From the NCBI GenBank assembly GCA_002633005.1, contig NMRA01000700.1, positions 131,937 through 195,936 on the forward strand: 64,000 nt of DNA. The letters are read 5' to 3'. The DNA comes from Phoronis australis (Eukaryota; Phoronida; Phoronidae). Numbering within the stretch: the first letter of the stretch is position 1; each line of letters opens with the position of its first letter. The notes beneath the pieces are model-generated. The model did not search any database. It was not told the origin of the DNA and saw only the letters and a program-made list of their open reading frames with translations. Shown in pieces: positions 53,516-64,000 of the stretch. The position numbers and the translations under genes were made by a program.

Positions 53516-54554
53516 GCAAACAAACCTATCTATCCGGCCAATAACAGTTGTTAGACTGTCTGGATTAGACATCATCGCATCAAAATGAACTATAAATATA
53601 CTGAAATAGTAAAAATGAAATAAAAACAGGTTGTACCTTTCTGGGTCTTGCTGTGGAAGCACTCTAACACGGATTTTCGTTCGACGAAACTGTACTAGCC
53701 AACCGCACAGGGCCGGCCTTGGAAGCGTACAACGTACAACTTGCATGTACGTGCCCGTAATACAACTTTATGAAACAAGCTGATGTGTACGAAGCATAAT
53801 TAAAAATTCAAAGTTTCGAGGAATTATTGTCATTTAAGCTTACATTTGTTCCTTTAATGCTTGATTACTCTCGCCTATGTTGTTCTTGTTGCTCTCACAA
53901 TTATGTTCGCAATTCATTATCGAAAGGACTGTTTCAGATATAAGCACGCTGTGCAAAATGATAACAATGACCAATCAAGCAGCCTTCTAAGTCACGTGTT
54001 GTTAAGTGGGATGTCTTAAAGTCTATCTTCAATGGTAACACATGTAAACACGTGTAAATTTGGTTCATACTGTATGTTAAGAGCATCGTACTAAGCCCAT
54101 TGGTGCCATAAATTGCCAAATGTAACGATCTGTTAGGCGTATTAGCTCGCTTTTGTCTACGTCACCGCGAGAATCACCTTTTAATTCAAACAGCTGCGAC
54201 TAAAACCTCCACAAAATGGTGTTCTATTCAGACCCCTATTCAATACAATCCTTTGTTAGTTGTGCTGGGATCTCACGGTGACGCAACATGGCACGAAAAG
54301 GCAGCTTCACTTATCATTTGACAGGCTTACACTTGCGTGATTTAACTAGCGTTTTCTTATTTTACTAAAGCTTTGCCAGGACTATCTGCTAAGCCTAATA
54401 CATCTCAAGCCTCGAAATTCAGTTGAAGATAGGTTTTAAAGAGGAAACGGTAGTTATGGACCTTCTGTTGCTAGCCCTCTGTCATTTACCAGGAAACGGA
54501 TAAGAGCCAGGAGACAAAATTAGTCTGGAGGGCAAACACTTAAGTAGTCATATT

Positions 54555-54578
54555 AAGGTGTTACAAAGGTATAAAATG
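54555..54578 (+). promoter_or_regulatory. Core promoter of gene 3 (TATA box with conserved upstream box)
   Basis: AAGGTGTTACA, AAGG, then TATAAAA (54570-54576), 70 bases before an ATG. It matches the gene 1 and gene 2 boxes at about 19 of 24 positions with identical spacing between box and TATA. The first base change removes the CAGGTG hexamer found in the other copies. Confidence 0.65.
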
Positions 54579-54639
54579 TCCTCTTTTCCACACATGTGTT
54601 CATTGAGAAAAGGATCGGAATACACAAAAGGAAACCGAT

Positions 54640-54673
54640 ATGAGCAACACGCGTTCTCGAGTGTTCAGCCTAG
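54640..54673 (+). CDS. Gene 3 exon 1: signal-peptide n-region of a third WSC-family gene (partial)
   Basis: A 34-nt exon reading MSNTRSRVFSL plus one base, then the donor GTAATG at 54674. Length, phase and donor equal those of gene 1 and gene 2 exon 1, and it follows the conserved promoter. No hydrophobic second exon or WSC exon was found in the remaining 9.3 kb. Since intron 1 is 4.6 kb in gene 1 and 7.0 kb in gene 2, the rest probably lies beyond the window. It could also be an orphan promoter like those at 25.2 and 26.0 kb, but its TATA, frame and donor are intact. Confidence 0.62.
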
Positions 54674-56440
54674 GTAATGCAGTTGCGCTTGATAGCATTG
54701 TTGCTATTTCTGGTAACATTGGGATTACAGTTAGTGTGGGTATATCCTTGTATCAGGGTCCCTTGTCAAGTTATTGTATTTCTTATTGTTTCTATATGTA
54801 TACAAGGGGGTTGACAATTAGGCGGACTTCAAAACCACTTACCGAACTACAAAACCAGTCAACTGGACTGCAAAACGAAATGGCCGGTGAACAAGGTGTT
54901 GTCCGAACTTCAAAACGCGATGGTCTCACTCCAAAAACTAGCTGGCCTTGACACATTGTTGGTGGGTTAACCAGTTTGTCAGAGATCAAATGTGGCGACT
55001 GAACTTCCTGTTCGGCCATTGTGATTGAGCAACAGCCATCTCATTAATGGTCCATCCAACCAGTTTTTGGAGTGCGACCATGTAGTATTGAGGTAGTGGA
55101 CATCACGTTTTAATGTTCGCCAACAAATTTGAAACACTGGCCATTAGGTTTTGCAGTACAGCCGACTGCCATTGAAGTCCGGGAGATAATTCGCAATTTA
55201 TCTCTGCCTGTTGGAACTCACGTGACCGATTGTATCAGCAAAACGTGGCTTAAGATCTGAGCTTGTGCTTGTTTATTAATAATGCTTTACAATGAACAAG
55301 CGAGGGATCAAACTCAAAATTGAAATGTGTTCAACCGGCGTAAACTCCTTTTTCGAGAGATCAGGTGTCATGATCCACGTAACAATAACTCGTGACGTAA
55401 TGGTATCATACGCAAAATAATGCATATGTTGAAAACTGTAATAATCCATGATATCTGGTCAGTTTGTTGTCACTTGAATTAATAGGCCTGTTGCTTACTG
55501 CTTACTGATATCCAGTTCAGTGTTACAATATGTTACGGCAAAATGTCCGTACCCACGGGTTGCGATATTTTGAAGCCTATGAGTTATTTAGTTTTCTAAT
55601 ACTGTTTACTAATGCATATACATGTACATTTGTTCTGATAAATTTGTTGAGCTGCTTCATAACAAACATATAGTTTGACGCCATCTTATTTCAGTTTCCT
55701 AAACTTTTGTCACTCGGTAAAATATTATAGAAATGGTGAGTTAAAGGAAATACCTTTTCGATACTCTATTTCATGCCTGTCATTTTCGTCAACTTAAATT
55801 TCACATATATTTAGCTTTAAAACAAGTTTTCCAATTAAAATGAAAGCCACGACCCATCACAACTACTATGTGCCTGTCACTGTACTCATCTGTATAAGAA
55901 TTGGATTTTTTTCTTTTTTTTTTCATTTCCACTGATGTATCGTTTTAACCAATGCATAATGGTGATTTTACGTTTGTGACATTGCAGAAAATGCTCTTGG
56001 ATGGAGTCATTTTTGCATAGATAACCGACGACAAAGATTGCAAACGGTATAAGCAATGTTTCATTGTTTGATATTTGAACGAAGACATTCGTTCATAGGG
56101 AATACACCTGTACGACTCAAAGAAAATAAACTCATATCGGAAAACTTGCACCCGAAGTTCAGCCAAAGTCAGATCAAAAAGTTATCATAAATCACTAAGC
56201 TCATGTATCACTATTGTTGTTGATCTCTTTCACTGATTTAGACCACTAACTATGTAAATGTGTGCAAAAAAGGTTAAAGGCCTCGTCAAACTCATTTCCA
56301 TGATACCAAAAGCTTTTAAACATTCAACCTTTTTCATTTCTCGGGTCCATCTTGAAGGCAGAAGGTTTTTGAAAAGATAAATGAAAACGTTCGGAGCAGC
56401 GACGCTGGGCGAAATTAATTGAAAAGACATCAGTGAAGAT

Positions 56441-56489
56441 GATGATGACGTTGACGATGATGATAGTAACGATGATGATCATGATGATA
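56441..56489. repeat. GAT-rich microsatellite
   Basis: Imperfect GATGATGAT; its counterpart at 57309-57356 lies in the second copy of the 880-bp duplication. Confidence 0.85.
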
Positions 56490-57308
56490 ACAATCACATA
56501 ACGAACAACGACGTCAGAAACGACTAAGATATGTAGCCTTGTTCAAAAGAAGACAATCCAACAACATGCAGCAAAGTTCAATCAACAAACGAACAGTGCC
56601 ATCAGAAAATAAATCCTGGAAAATTGAAAAACAAGACAACATAGCCAAAAGAAAGCTGAAAGCCGTTGAAATTTCTACCTAACATATTTGTTTCCCGAAA
56701 ATCCACAATATTTTCGGAAAATGAGATTACATGTTTTGTGAAATTCAAAGTCAAAAAACTCAAAAACGGTAAGTCTGCGAAAAAAAAATGTTGCAGTCCA
56801 TTTGAAAGAGTATATTTTAGAATATCCTTATGCAAAAATTACGTCATTTCCTCCTGACGTTTAAAGTGGTACCCAAAAACCATTGAAAATTGATGAAAAT
56901 GCTTCAGATCCGCCACTTTGAAGACCATTCTCGGTTGAGCAGCATTCGATCATAGCTAACTACAAAAAAATAACAAGTTTAAGTTTTCGAAGCAATTGGT
57001 CCTACGATGAGCGCTTTACAGGACAAAACGTCTTCGTCTCGAAATTGACGTGCGCATACGCAGTGGGTGATGTTTCTGCCATCTTTGACTGGATGTAAAA
57101 GATCCTCGGCACATCTGTGACACTTGTCTATAATCGTACTGATTTTCTCACATGTACGTCATATTAGGCCTCCAGCGCTTTCGGGTATACAGACTGTGTG
57201 CATATTTCGTGCGAACTGAACGAAAAATGCAAACTGTAGAAGATGAACAAATAAATGAAAGCGCTCGGATGGAAACTTGGCGAAATTGACTGAAAGTTAT
57301 ACCATGGA

Positions 57309-57356
57309 GATGAAGATAACGATGATGATGATGATGATGATGGTGGCGATGATGGA
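57309..57356. repeat. GAT-rich microsatellite, second copy
   Basis: GATAACGATGATGATGATGA and a similar continuation; the purer of the two copies. Confidence 0.85.
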
Positions 57357-57934
57357 CAAAACGAAAACAATCACATAATGAATGAAACGTTCAGAAAAGA
57401 GTAAGAAATATAGTCTTGTTAAAAAGAAGGCAAATCAACAAAATGCAGCAAAATCCTGTCAAGAAAGGAACAGTGCCATCACAAAATTCCGGACAATTCA
57501 TAAAGGGGACGTCGTAGCAAAAAAGGAAAACATCTTCTGAAAGCCCGTTGAAAACACTATCTAATATTGTAGTGTCACTAAAATCAACTTCTTCTTTCGG
57601 AAAAATTGAAATTTTGCATTTTTCTAAATTCAAAGTCAAATATCTCAAAAACGGAAAGTCTAAGAAAAAATGTAGGGTTCATTTAAAATTCTATAGCTCA
57701 GAAAATCTACTTGCAAAAATTCACGTCATTCTCTTTTCACGTTCAAAATGGCACCAGAGCACGATTGAAAATGGGTAAAAATGTGGTATATCCGCCATCT
57801 TGAAAGCAACTACCGGTTTTGCAGCAATCAGTAATAGCTTGTCACAGGAAACTAACACATTGAGAAATCCAAAGCAATTGTTAATCATACTCATAACGAT
57901 ATGTAACGGGGCAAAACTTTGCCAATTCAGTGGG

Positions 57935-58010
57935 GATTCGTAAAATTCTTTCAGTCCAAAACGTTTGAATAACAAGACCGTCTATTCGACTGAGCTAAGC
58001 GTGTTCGACA
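57935..58010 (-). other. tRNA-like sequence (possible tRNA pseudogene or SINE head)
   Basis: The minus strand has TTAGCTCAGTCGAATAGA, resembling a tRNA D-arm and polymerase III A box, followed about 45 bases later by TTTACGAATCCCC, resembling a T-arm and B box. The acceptor and anticodon stems do not pair convincingly, so it is not an intact tRNA. Confidence 0.3.
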
Positions 58011-60149
58011 ACATGTACTTATCATGGGAAAACAGTACATAAATACAACTCTCAGAAGGCCGGCCAATTTGTCACATCTAAACAACGCAAATGCAATCAA
58101 TTAAAACCCGACTACGTTAGGGCCGACGCCAACCCAACGTTAAGACAACGTTATTTCAACTTAAAAACCATCATTTGTTGAAATTAGGTGTCCCGATGTT
58201 TACACAAACTGCAACTAGTATGCGATCTTTACTTGTTGCACCTGCGGTGTTCGGGCCTTATACAACAAGAATAAAACCGCATTTCATTGACGCTGTAGGA
58301 CTGTAACGTATGTACAATGAAAAGCATCTAGCGCAACGGCGCAAAAGAACATCACTAACACGGATCAAATTTTTGACCAAATCAGACGTCAGCGTCCTCT
58401 GTACATGGTGTTTAAAACTTAAAAAGGTTGACCTCTAACAGACTTCTCAAAGACGTCATTGTAAACAATGTGCCTTGCCGTCGTTTGGGTCAGATGATGC
58501 TACAATTGTGATGCAAGGGTTAATTATCGACCTTTGCGTTTTCAAAATCATTTTCAGAACTGCAGTTTATCATCCACGAGGTTGTATGTCATTGTCAGCA
58601 AAAACGTGCATAAACACATAACTGGTTCCCATTTCAAAAATCTAAGAAGCAATTGATTTGGATCAAAGCATAAATCAGAAACATTCTAAAAAAAGACAGA
58701 TCTTACTCTCGAAGTACAATAAGAAAATGACATTTTACTACTTTTAAACATCAATTAATCAATCAATTTCTTTCTACAATAAAGGTCATGCGCCCACTAT
58801 ACAGAACAACAACATGTAACGTACTAAAGAGTGGAGCAAACTACCACGGAGTCGAAAACCATGCAATATCTATATAGGTTAACTAATTTAGCATCATGAC
58901 TTGTTGACATTGATCTATTGAAATCAGACGGAAAATTCCAGTAATACACTTCAATGTCATTTTCTTTCAATTCAAATATTTAACACAGCTTGAAAGGAAA
59001 TGGTACTCGTCTTCAACAACATTGGGGGCAAAGGGTTCACACTCTGTTTGACCCATCCAAATTCATTTGCCTGGTTACTTCAATCATGAGACTGTGGCTA
59101 GAACAACGAAAACGTGCCATGGACATAGTTTCTGCATGTTGTATGGTCATCCTTATATCAATATATGGCCCTGCCTTAAGGCGGCTGAAGATCGGGGCTC
59201 CGATATTAATATACTATTTGGGTGGTTATATTAATATAGGTAGCTTCTCCCCGAAGGCTGCCAAAGATTGAGGCCTACTATTTTAATAGATTTTTAGCCA
59301 GCTTGGAGCAGGTCCCAGTAGATGGCTTCTCTTTCAATACCTTTATGTGGGCAACCGACCTTAATATAGTAAACGCCACTTCTTCACCGCCTAAATTCTG
59401 AGCCTCCTGACAGTTAAAGAGAACCTCAATCTTAGTGAGCCGTTATTTTGCTGGGTTAACTTTGCCAATCATAAAACATAGGGCTCCGTTTTTCGATCGC
59501 TTTAGGCTGGGACCCGCAATCACGTGTCCTTTTTTCTTTACTTTTGTTAAGAAAATTTGCTTTGTTTCTATTAACAGGAGCGACGAAATACTTAGATATA
59601 TAAAAAACACAAGTTAAAAGCAGTTAATATGGGGTCCAGACATACAGCAGTGACTTGAAGACATTTAGGTTCATTCCCTAGGGTCTGCTAGGAGACTGTT
59701 TTAGGTTACAGAATATGTTTTGGCGCTTGGGCTCAGTGAGGTAAATCAAACCATAGTCAATTTTTATGAGGTCAAGGAAGACTTTCTGCTACCAAGCCTC
59801 AAACACGAGTTTGTAAGTCCTATCAGTTTCAGGTGATTTTCAGGGATCTTTGAGCCTTTCCAGCCTTCCAGTAAGAGCCCTGTCCTTACTGATAAAATCC
59901 CACACAAAGTATATAAAATCTTGGGCGCGTTACGCAATTGTTAAATTCTATTGTATGAACAGAAGAATACAGCAAAATGACAAAAAATCGAAAAGCCAGT
60001 TGTACCTTCAATTTTTGATTTTATCATCTACTCTTTAATGTGTGGTTATTGGCAGTTGCAAATGCAGACATGTATGACAACTTTGCTCCAAGAAGAAGTC
60101 CAAAGAACTCCAAGCGGGCGCGCGGTGTTTGTCTGTGTGTGCGCCTAAG

Positions 60150-60507
<358 letters not shown>

Positions 60508-60899
60508 NGATCTGAACGTAGAACAAACGCTGACTTACAGGACCAATGAATTGGGCCGTGACCTTGACTGGCTTTTTCCTGGTTTTTTTGGCAATTAGGA
60601 GAGAGTCGATTCGGCAAGTTTGAAAGCCAAAAACAGAAAAGAACAATGCTACCAAATCAAAGGCCTCCCAACGTTACAAATATCATTCCCTTCGGTGTGT
60701 AATCATCTCGTCTGCTCTTCAGTGAATTACAGATTCAATCTTTTTGTGGAGAGTGCGAGGAACCGACAAAACTGTAACTTCATTAGTAAATAGAGTTTGG
60801 AAAAACAAACTGTTAACTAAAAAGTATTTCAACATCACAAGGAGCATATTGTACAAGAGAAAGCAAATAATTAAAGTACGAAATTATGTACATTCACAA

Positions 60900-61020
60900 T
60901 GACGTACTCTTTCCCTAAGTTTAGTTGAACTGGGCCATTGGTAGCCGCTCTTGGAACTATTTTCATAACATCGATAGCACGCTCATAGTGCGTTAGTTTA
61001 GATCACGTTCTCCCGCCACT
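60900..61020 (-). repeat. Dispersed repeat, inverted partial copy
   Basis: The reverse complement contains GAGCGTGCTATCGATG and a GAAAATAGTTCCAAGAGCGG block and GCTACCAATGG, matching the core of the 61.4-61.6 kb copy in the opposite orientation. Confidence 0.5.
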
Positions 61021-61139
61021 CTGTTTGTAATCACCTGACTTGAGCTTGAACAGACTCACGTGTACGTATGTCTTATGGAAAGTCACTCATCGACGTATCA
61101 AGTTTATGAAATATGTAAAAAGCACGGAGATACCTCTAT

Positions 61140-62080
61140 TGCTGCAGGTCGTGGGTCGATGGGTCATGGGTCGAGGGGTGGTGGGTCATGGGTCGAGGGG
61201 TGGTGGGTCACGGGTCGAGGGGGTTGTTGATCGAAAGGGTCCTGGGTCAAGGGTGGAGTCGAAAGAATCGAAGCGATTTTAGAACAATACCTTCCAATCC
61301 AAGATTTTAAGTAGTTCTAAAACCCACTCGACCCACAGCCATCACTACCAACAACCCCCTCGACCCATGACATGCGGCAATAGATATATCTTTGCACTTT
61401 TTACTCAATCAATAATTATATTATGTCGCTAAGTGACTTTCCCATAACACTTACCTACACGCTCTGGCTCAAGTCTTGTGGTTAAAAACAGAAAATTGGG
61501 TAAAAACATGATCTGAAATAGCGGATTGCGAGCGTGCTATCGTTGTCAAGGAAATAGTTGTACGAGCAGCTACCTATGACCCTGTTCTACTAAACTGAAG
61601 GAGAGAATACCTTAACGTGAATGGATATAATTTTACATTTTTATTATTTGCTTTCTGTTGTATACTTGTTTACGATATACTCCATGTAACGTGTGATACT
61701 TTTAATTGCCAGTTTGTTTTTTCAAAGTGGATTTACTGATAGAATTACATATTCGTGCGTTCCAAGCTCTCTTTCAAAAAACTTGACTCTGCCATTCGCT
61801 GAGGAGCAGACGAGACGATAACATGACATTTCTGATGTCGGTAGGTCTTCGATTCGATTTGGTCGTGTTTCTTTTTCTTTTTTTTTTTGGCATTTAAACT
61901 TGCAGAATCGATTCTCTTAATTGCAAAAGACAAGGAAAATACAGCCGAGCTCACGGAAAGCCTGGTTGGTCCTGCAAGCCATCTCTTGTTCTATGCTCAG
62001 ATCTAGTCGGGCTTGTGTAGACGATTTCAACGGGGTTTAAGGTCGTGGCTCGTGGGTCAAGGAGTTGGGGTTTTAGAGCA
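61140..62080. repeat. Dispersed repeat, copy in gene 3 flank
   Basis: It starts with a GGGTCGA/GGTGGTGGGTCATGGGTCG array (61148-61262), then an inverted CGACCC-rich stretch (about 61325-61370), then the CTCTGGCTCAAGTCT and GAGCGTGCTATCGTTG blocks also found near 10.6 and 30.4 kb. Non-coding. Confidence 0.55.
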
Positions 62081-63939
62081 ATTCAGATTTTCACCAGAAT
62101 TTAATCACACGGGGTTATTTACGAAGCGTTTACAATTCACGTTCGCGGTACCGACAACGAGGTGACTTTTGATCAACTGAAAGGCATATTAAACCAGCTG
62201 CTGCGTCATAGGCGAAGATTTAACCACCATACACTTGCAGATTTGTTGCTACAAAAATCAACTTTGTTCAATTTCTCGATGTTTGTGCTACAGCCATTAG
62301 ATACATGTATGTTTTGTGTTTCACTATGAAGTACCCATTCAATTGGTCTTGCACTGTGCTAAAAATAGTTGAAATCCTTTTCTTTTTGGTTTAGGTCATC
62401 AAGGCATGACTATTTGTCACAAGTACCATATCGTTACTAAACTTTATGTAGAAATACTGCTTTGGACTCACGAATACTGACTTTCTATCTCGGACAATAA
62501 CAAAGCAACAAAATGTGAGTAATCTTAATTGCTTTACAGAAATGTGGAACATTTTGATTGTCAAGTTTGAATCTTACTCAAATCCTCCAATCGCACAGCT
62601 TCAAAATTATTCATCACCTCCAAGTGATCATTAGTGTTCTTCGCAAGAGACAGGAATATTTCTTGAAGAGACATTATATTTCAAAGCTTCAATAAAAACC
62701 TTTTGTCAGATTTGCGGCCCAAGGCGGTACAAATTTTCTTAACATCTTGGCGACAGCCCCGAATTATGAAACCGGAGGACTAAAATTAAGACGACAGGCT
62801 AACGTCACCCAGGCCGCTGAGCCGACGGACTGACGTCACCAAGGCCAGCACGAAACTGGCCATCCTCCCTCCGAGTCCGCAAAAAAACGGCTGCAATGAA
62901 AAAATTGAACAACTTGAATCTATATGGTGGGTGAGTTCACTCTCTGTGAGGAGGCGGTCCCAAAACGGGCACAATGAAAGTCTGTAGTGGTGCAGTGGAG
63001 ACGGAGTTTCCGCGAACGATGCATTCTATATAATGGATGCTCTTTGTCAAATTTTAGCTTCTTTATTGTTTTTACTCACCCCAATATATAGTTACACATG
63101 TCCACTTTCGTTCTTGACGTGTTTTTGTTCTTAACCACGTTACAAGTTACTTATTGTGTTATACGGTTCTTAAAATAATTTTGGCGTACAACCTATTTTG
63201 CATTGAGGACACTTCAGATTTTCCTTGTTAGATGTAATCCTCAACTACACAAAAGTTTGAAGCCCATGAATCCTTTATTTTTAAGCGATGACATCTTTCT
63301 CTCTGTTTGCATGCAGTGCGACAACAAGATACCAAATTACTTTTGGTGGAATCAATTACTAGATTAACATCCTGTATAAATGACAATTTTCAGACTAGAG
63401 TGACTTTATATTTTTTATGTAACCATTCCAGATTCCCATTAGAATTGACCTAGATGTATTTTCAGGATTTCGAGTGACTGCTTAACTGACCAATCAGAAC
63501 GCAGCATTCTTCCCAATCCTTTGTTTCCAAGCCGTCATTTTACCCGAACATGTTGTCCGGTTAAACTTCTTGTTTGCTTGTCGACTTTTCTCAACGGGGC
63601 GCACCTTGCCATCTTTTCCTCTTGTGGATTCAACATCCCATCCCTAGACGCTAATGCCTCTTGTTTCCTGTCAGTCTCCCGCATGTAAGTGGTTGAATGG
63701 AGCATTGCAACCCGACCGCTTCGAACTAGTTCCGGTTACTAACTCAACCATTTTCACAGTTTTGAAAATTGAGCGAACCGTACAGCATCCAAAAGCCCAA
63801 AGATAGACACAGTAATAGGTATTTATAAAAATCTTCAAGAACTACTGTACAACAGAAATAATCGGTACCAACCATGGAAACGGTGTCCCCGAGGTCGATG
63901 TGCAAACGTTTGAATCAAATTGTAATTAAGTATCAGTCC

Positions 63940-63990
63940 ACGGATCCACCGACCACAGTACAGCCAACAAGCGGCAAGGTGGGGGGTCAA
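63940..63990 (+). repeat. Dispersed repeat end at the window edge
   Basis: CCACGGATCCACCGACCACA, GTACAGCCAACA and GCGGCAAGGTGG; an inverted match lies next to the gap at 45.29-45.35 kb and a partial one at about 41326. Confidence 0.7.
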
Positions 63991-64000
63991 CCATTCAGAT

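Larger units (their letters stand above)
47724..54554. other. Intergenic region between gene 2 and gene 3
   Basis: It contains a 24-base poly-C run ending in an unknown base (47754-47778), a gypsy RT remnant (48140-48448), a MITE-like element (48612-48763) and a direct duplication (53437-53515). From 48.8 to 53.4 kb I see no gene, domain or RNA; a few 100-codon frames look like chance. Confidence 0.5.
56370..57870. repeat. Direct duplication, two diverged copies about 880 bp apart
   Basis: Copy 1 (about 56370-57000) and copy 2 (about 57244-57870) share a GCTGGGCGAAATT/CTTGGCGAAATTGA block, GAT repeats, AACAATCACATAA, a CAGCAAA word, GAACAGTGCCATCA, CCGTTGAAA, AAATTCAAAGTCAAA and AAACGG.AAGTCT in order. 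Diverged and non-coding. Confidence 0.75.

Noticed and set aside
55690-55735. Candidate second exon of gene 3 (TTATTTCAG ... GTAAAA)
   Set aside because: The phase-1 frame hits a stop at once and the segment is not hydrophobic. Other AG...GT pairs in 54.7-64 kb also failed the frame or hydrophobicity test.

Overview
The window is eukaryotic, low in GC, intron-rich and full of decayed transposons and microsatellites. The frequent ACATGTA-type words, the retroelement types (RTE-like and other LINE pieces, Ty3/gypsy pieces, foldback-like and MITE-like elements) and the domain content suggest a marine invertebrate, perhaps a deuterostome such as a hemichordate, amphioxus or echinoderm. The species cannot be fixed from the sequence. 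There are two assembly gaps (20714-21188 and 44968-45272) and three single unknown bases at repeat junctions (25422, 47778, 60508).

The coherent genic content is a plus-strand tandem family of small secreted proteins, each built of three WSC domains. Gene 1 (coding 5547-22924) and gene 2 (coding 26688-47305) have the same plan. A TATA promoter is followed by a 34-nt first coding exon and a 42-45-nt second exon that together encode a signal peptide. Three exons follow, each carrying one whole WSC domain. Gene 1 then has a tiny terminal exon, while gene 2 stops inside its third WSC exon. Every intron is phase 1, and the spliced lengths are exact multiples of three (370 and 344 residues). Domain by domain, A-B-C of gene 1 pair with D-E-F of gene 2, so a whole three-domain gene was duplicated. 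A third promoter plus 34-nt exon (54570-54673) begins another copy whose later exons were not found here. Two more promoter/first-exon units (25229-25299 and 26010-26080) are dead: the TATA box is lost and a stop falls at codon 6. They lie in a 0.8-kb tandem duplication just upstream of gene 2.

Layout: 236-3954 foldback-like transposon; 3955-5458 upstream flank; 5459-23207 gene 1 with an RTE-like LINE remnant, a Ty3/gypsy remnant and a LINE endonuclease remnant, all antisense in its introns; 23208-26610 intergenic with the duplicated dead promoters; 26611-47723 gene 2, whose first intron holds hairpin-bearing repeats and a perfect 27-bp snap-back hairpin, and whose WSC-D exon has a (GT)n tract just before its acceptor; 47724-54554 intergenic with a gypsy reverse-transcriptase remnant and a MITE; 54555-64000 gene 3 start and presumed first intron, with an 880-bp direct duplication, a 355-bp (TG)n tract and dispersed repeats.

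WSC domains are cysteine-rich modules linked to carbohydrate binding (yeast cell-wall sensors, fungal glucan-binding proteins, Kremen, polycystin-1). These proteins may therefore be secreted glycan-binding factors; that role is inference. Gene models come from reading splice signals and frames by eye; no transcript or database evidence was available.
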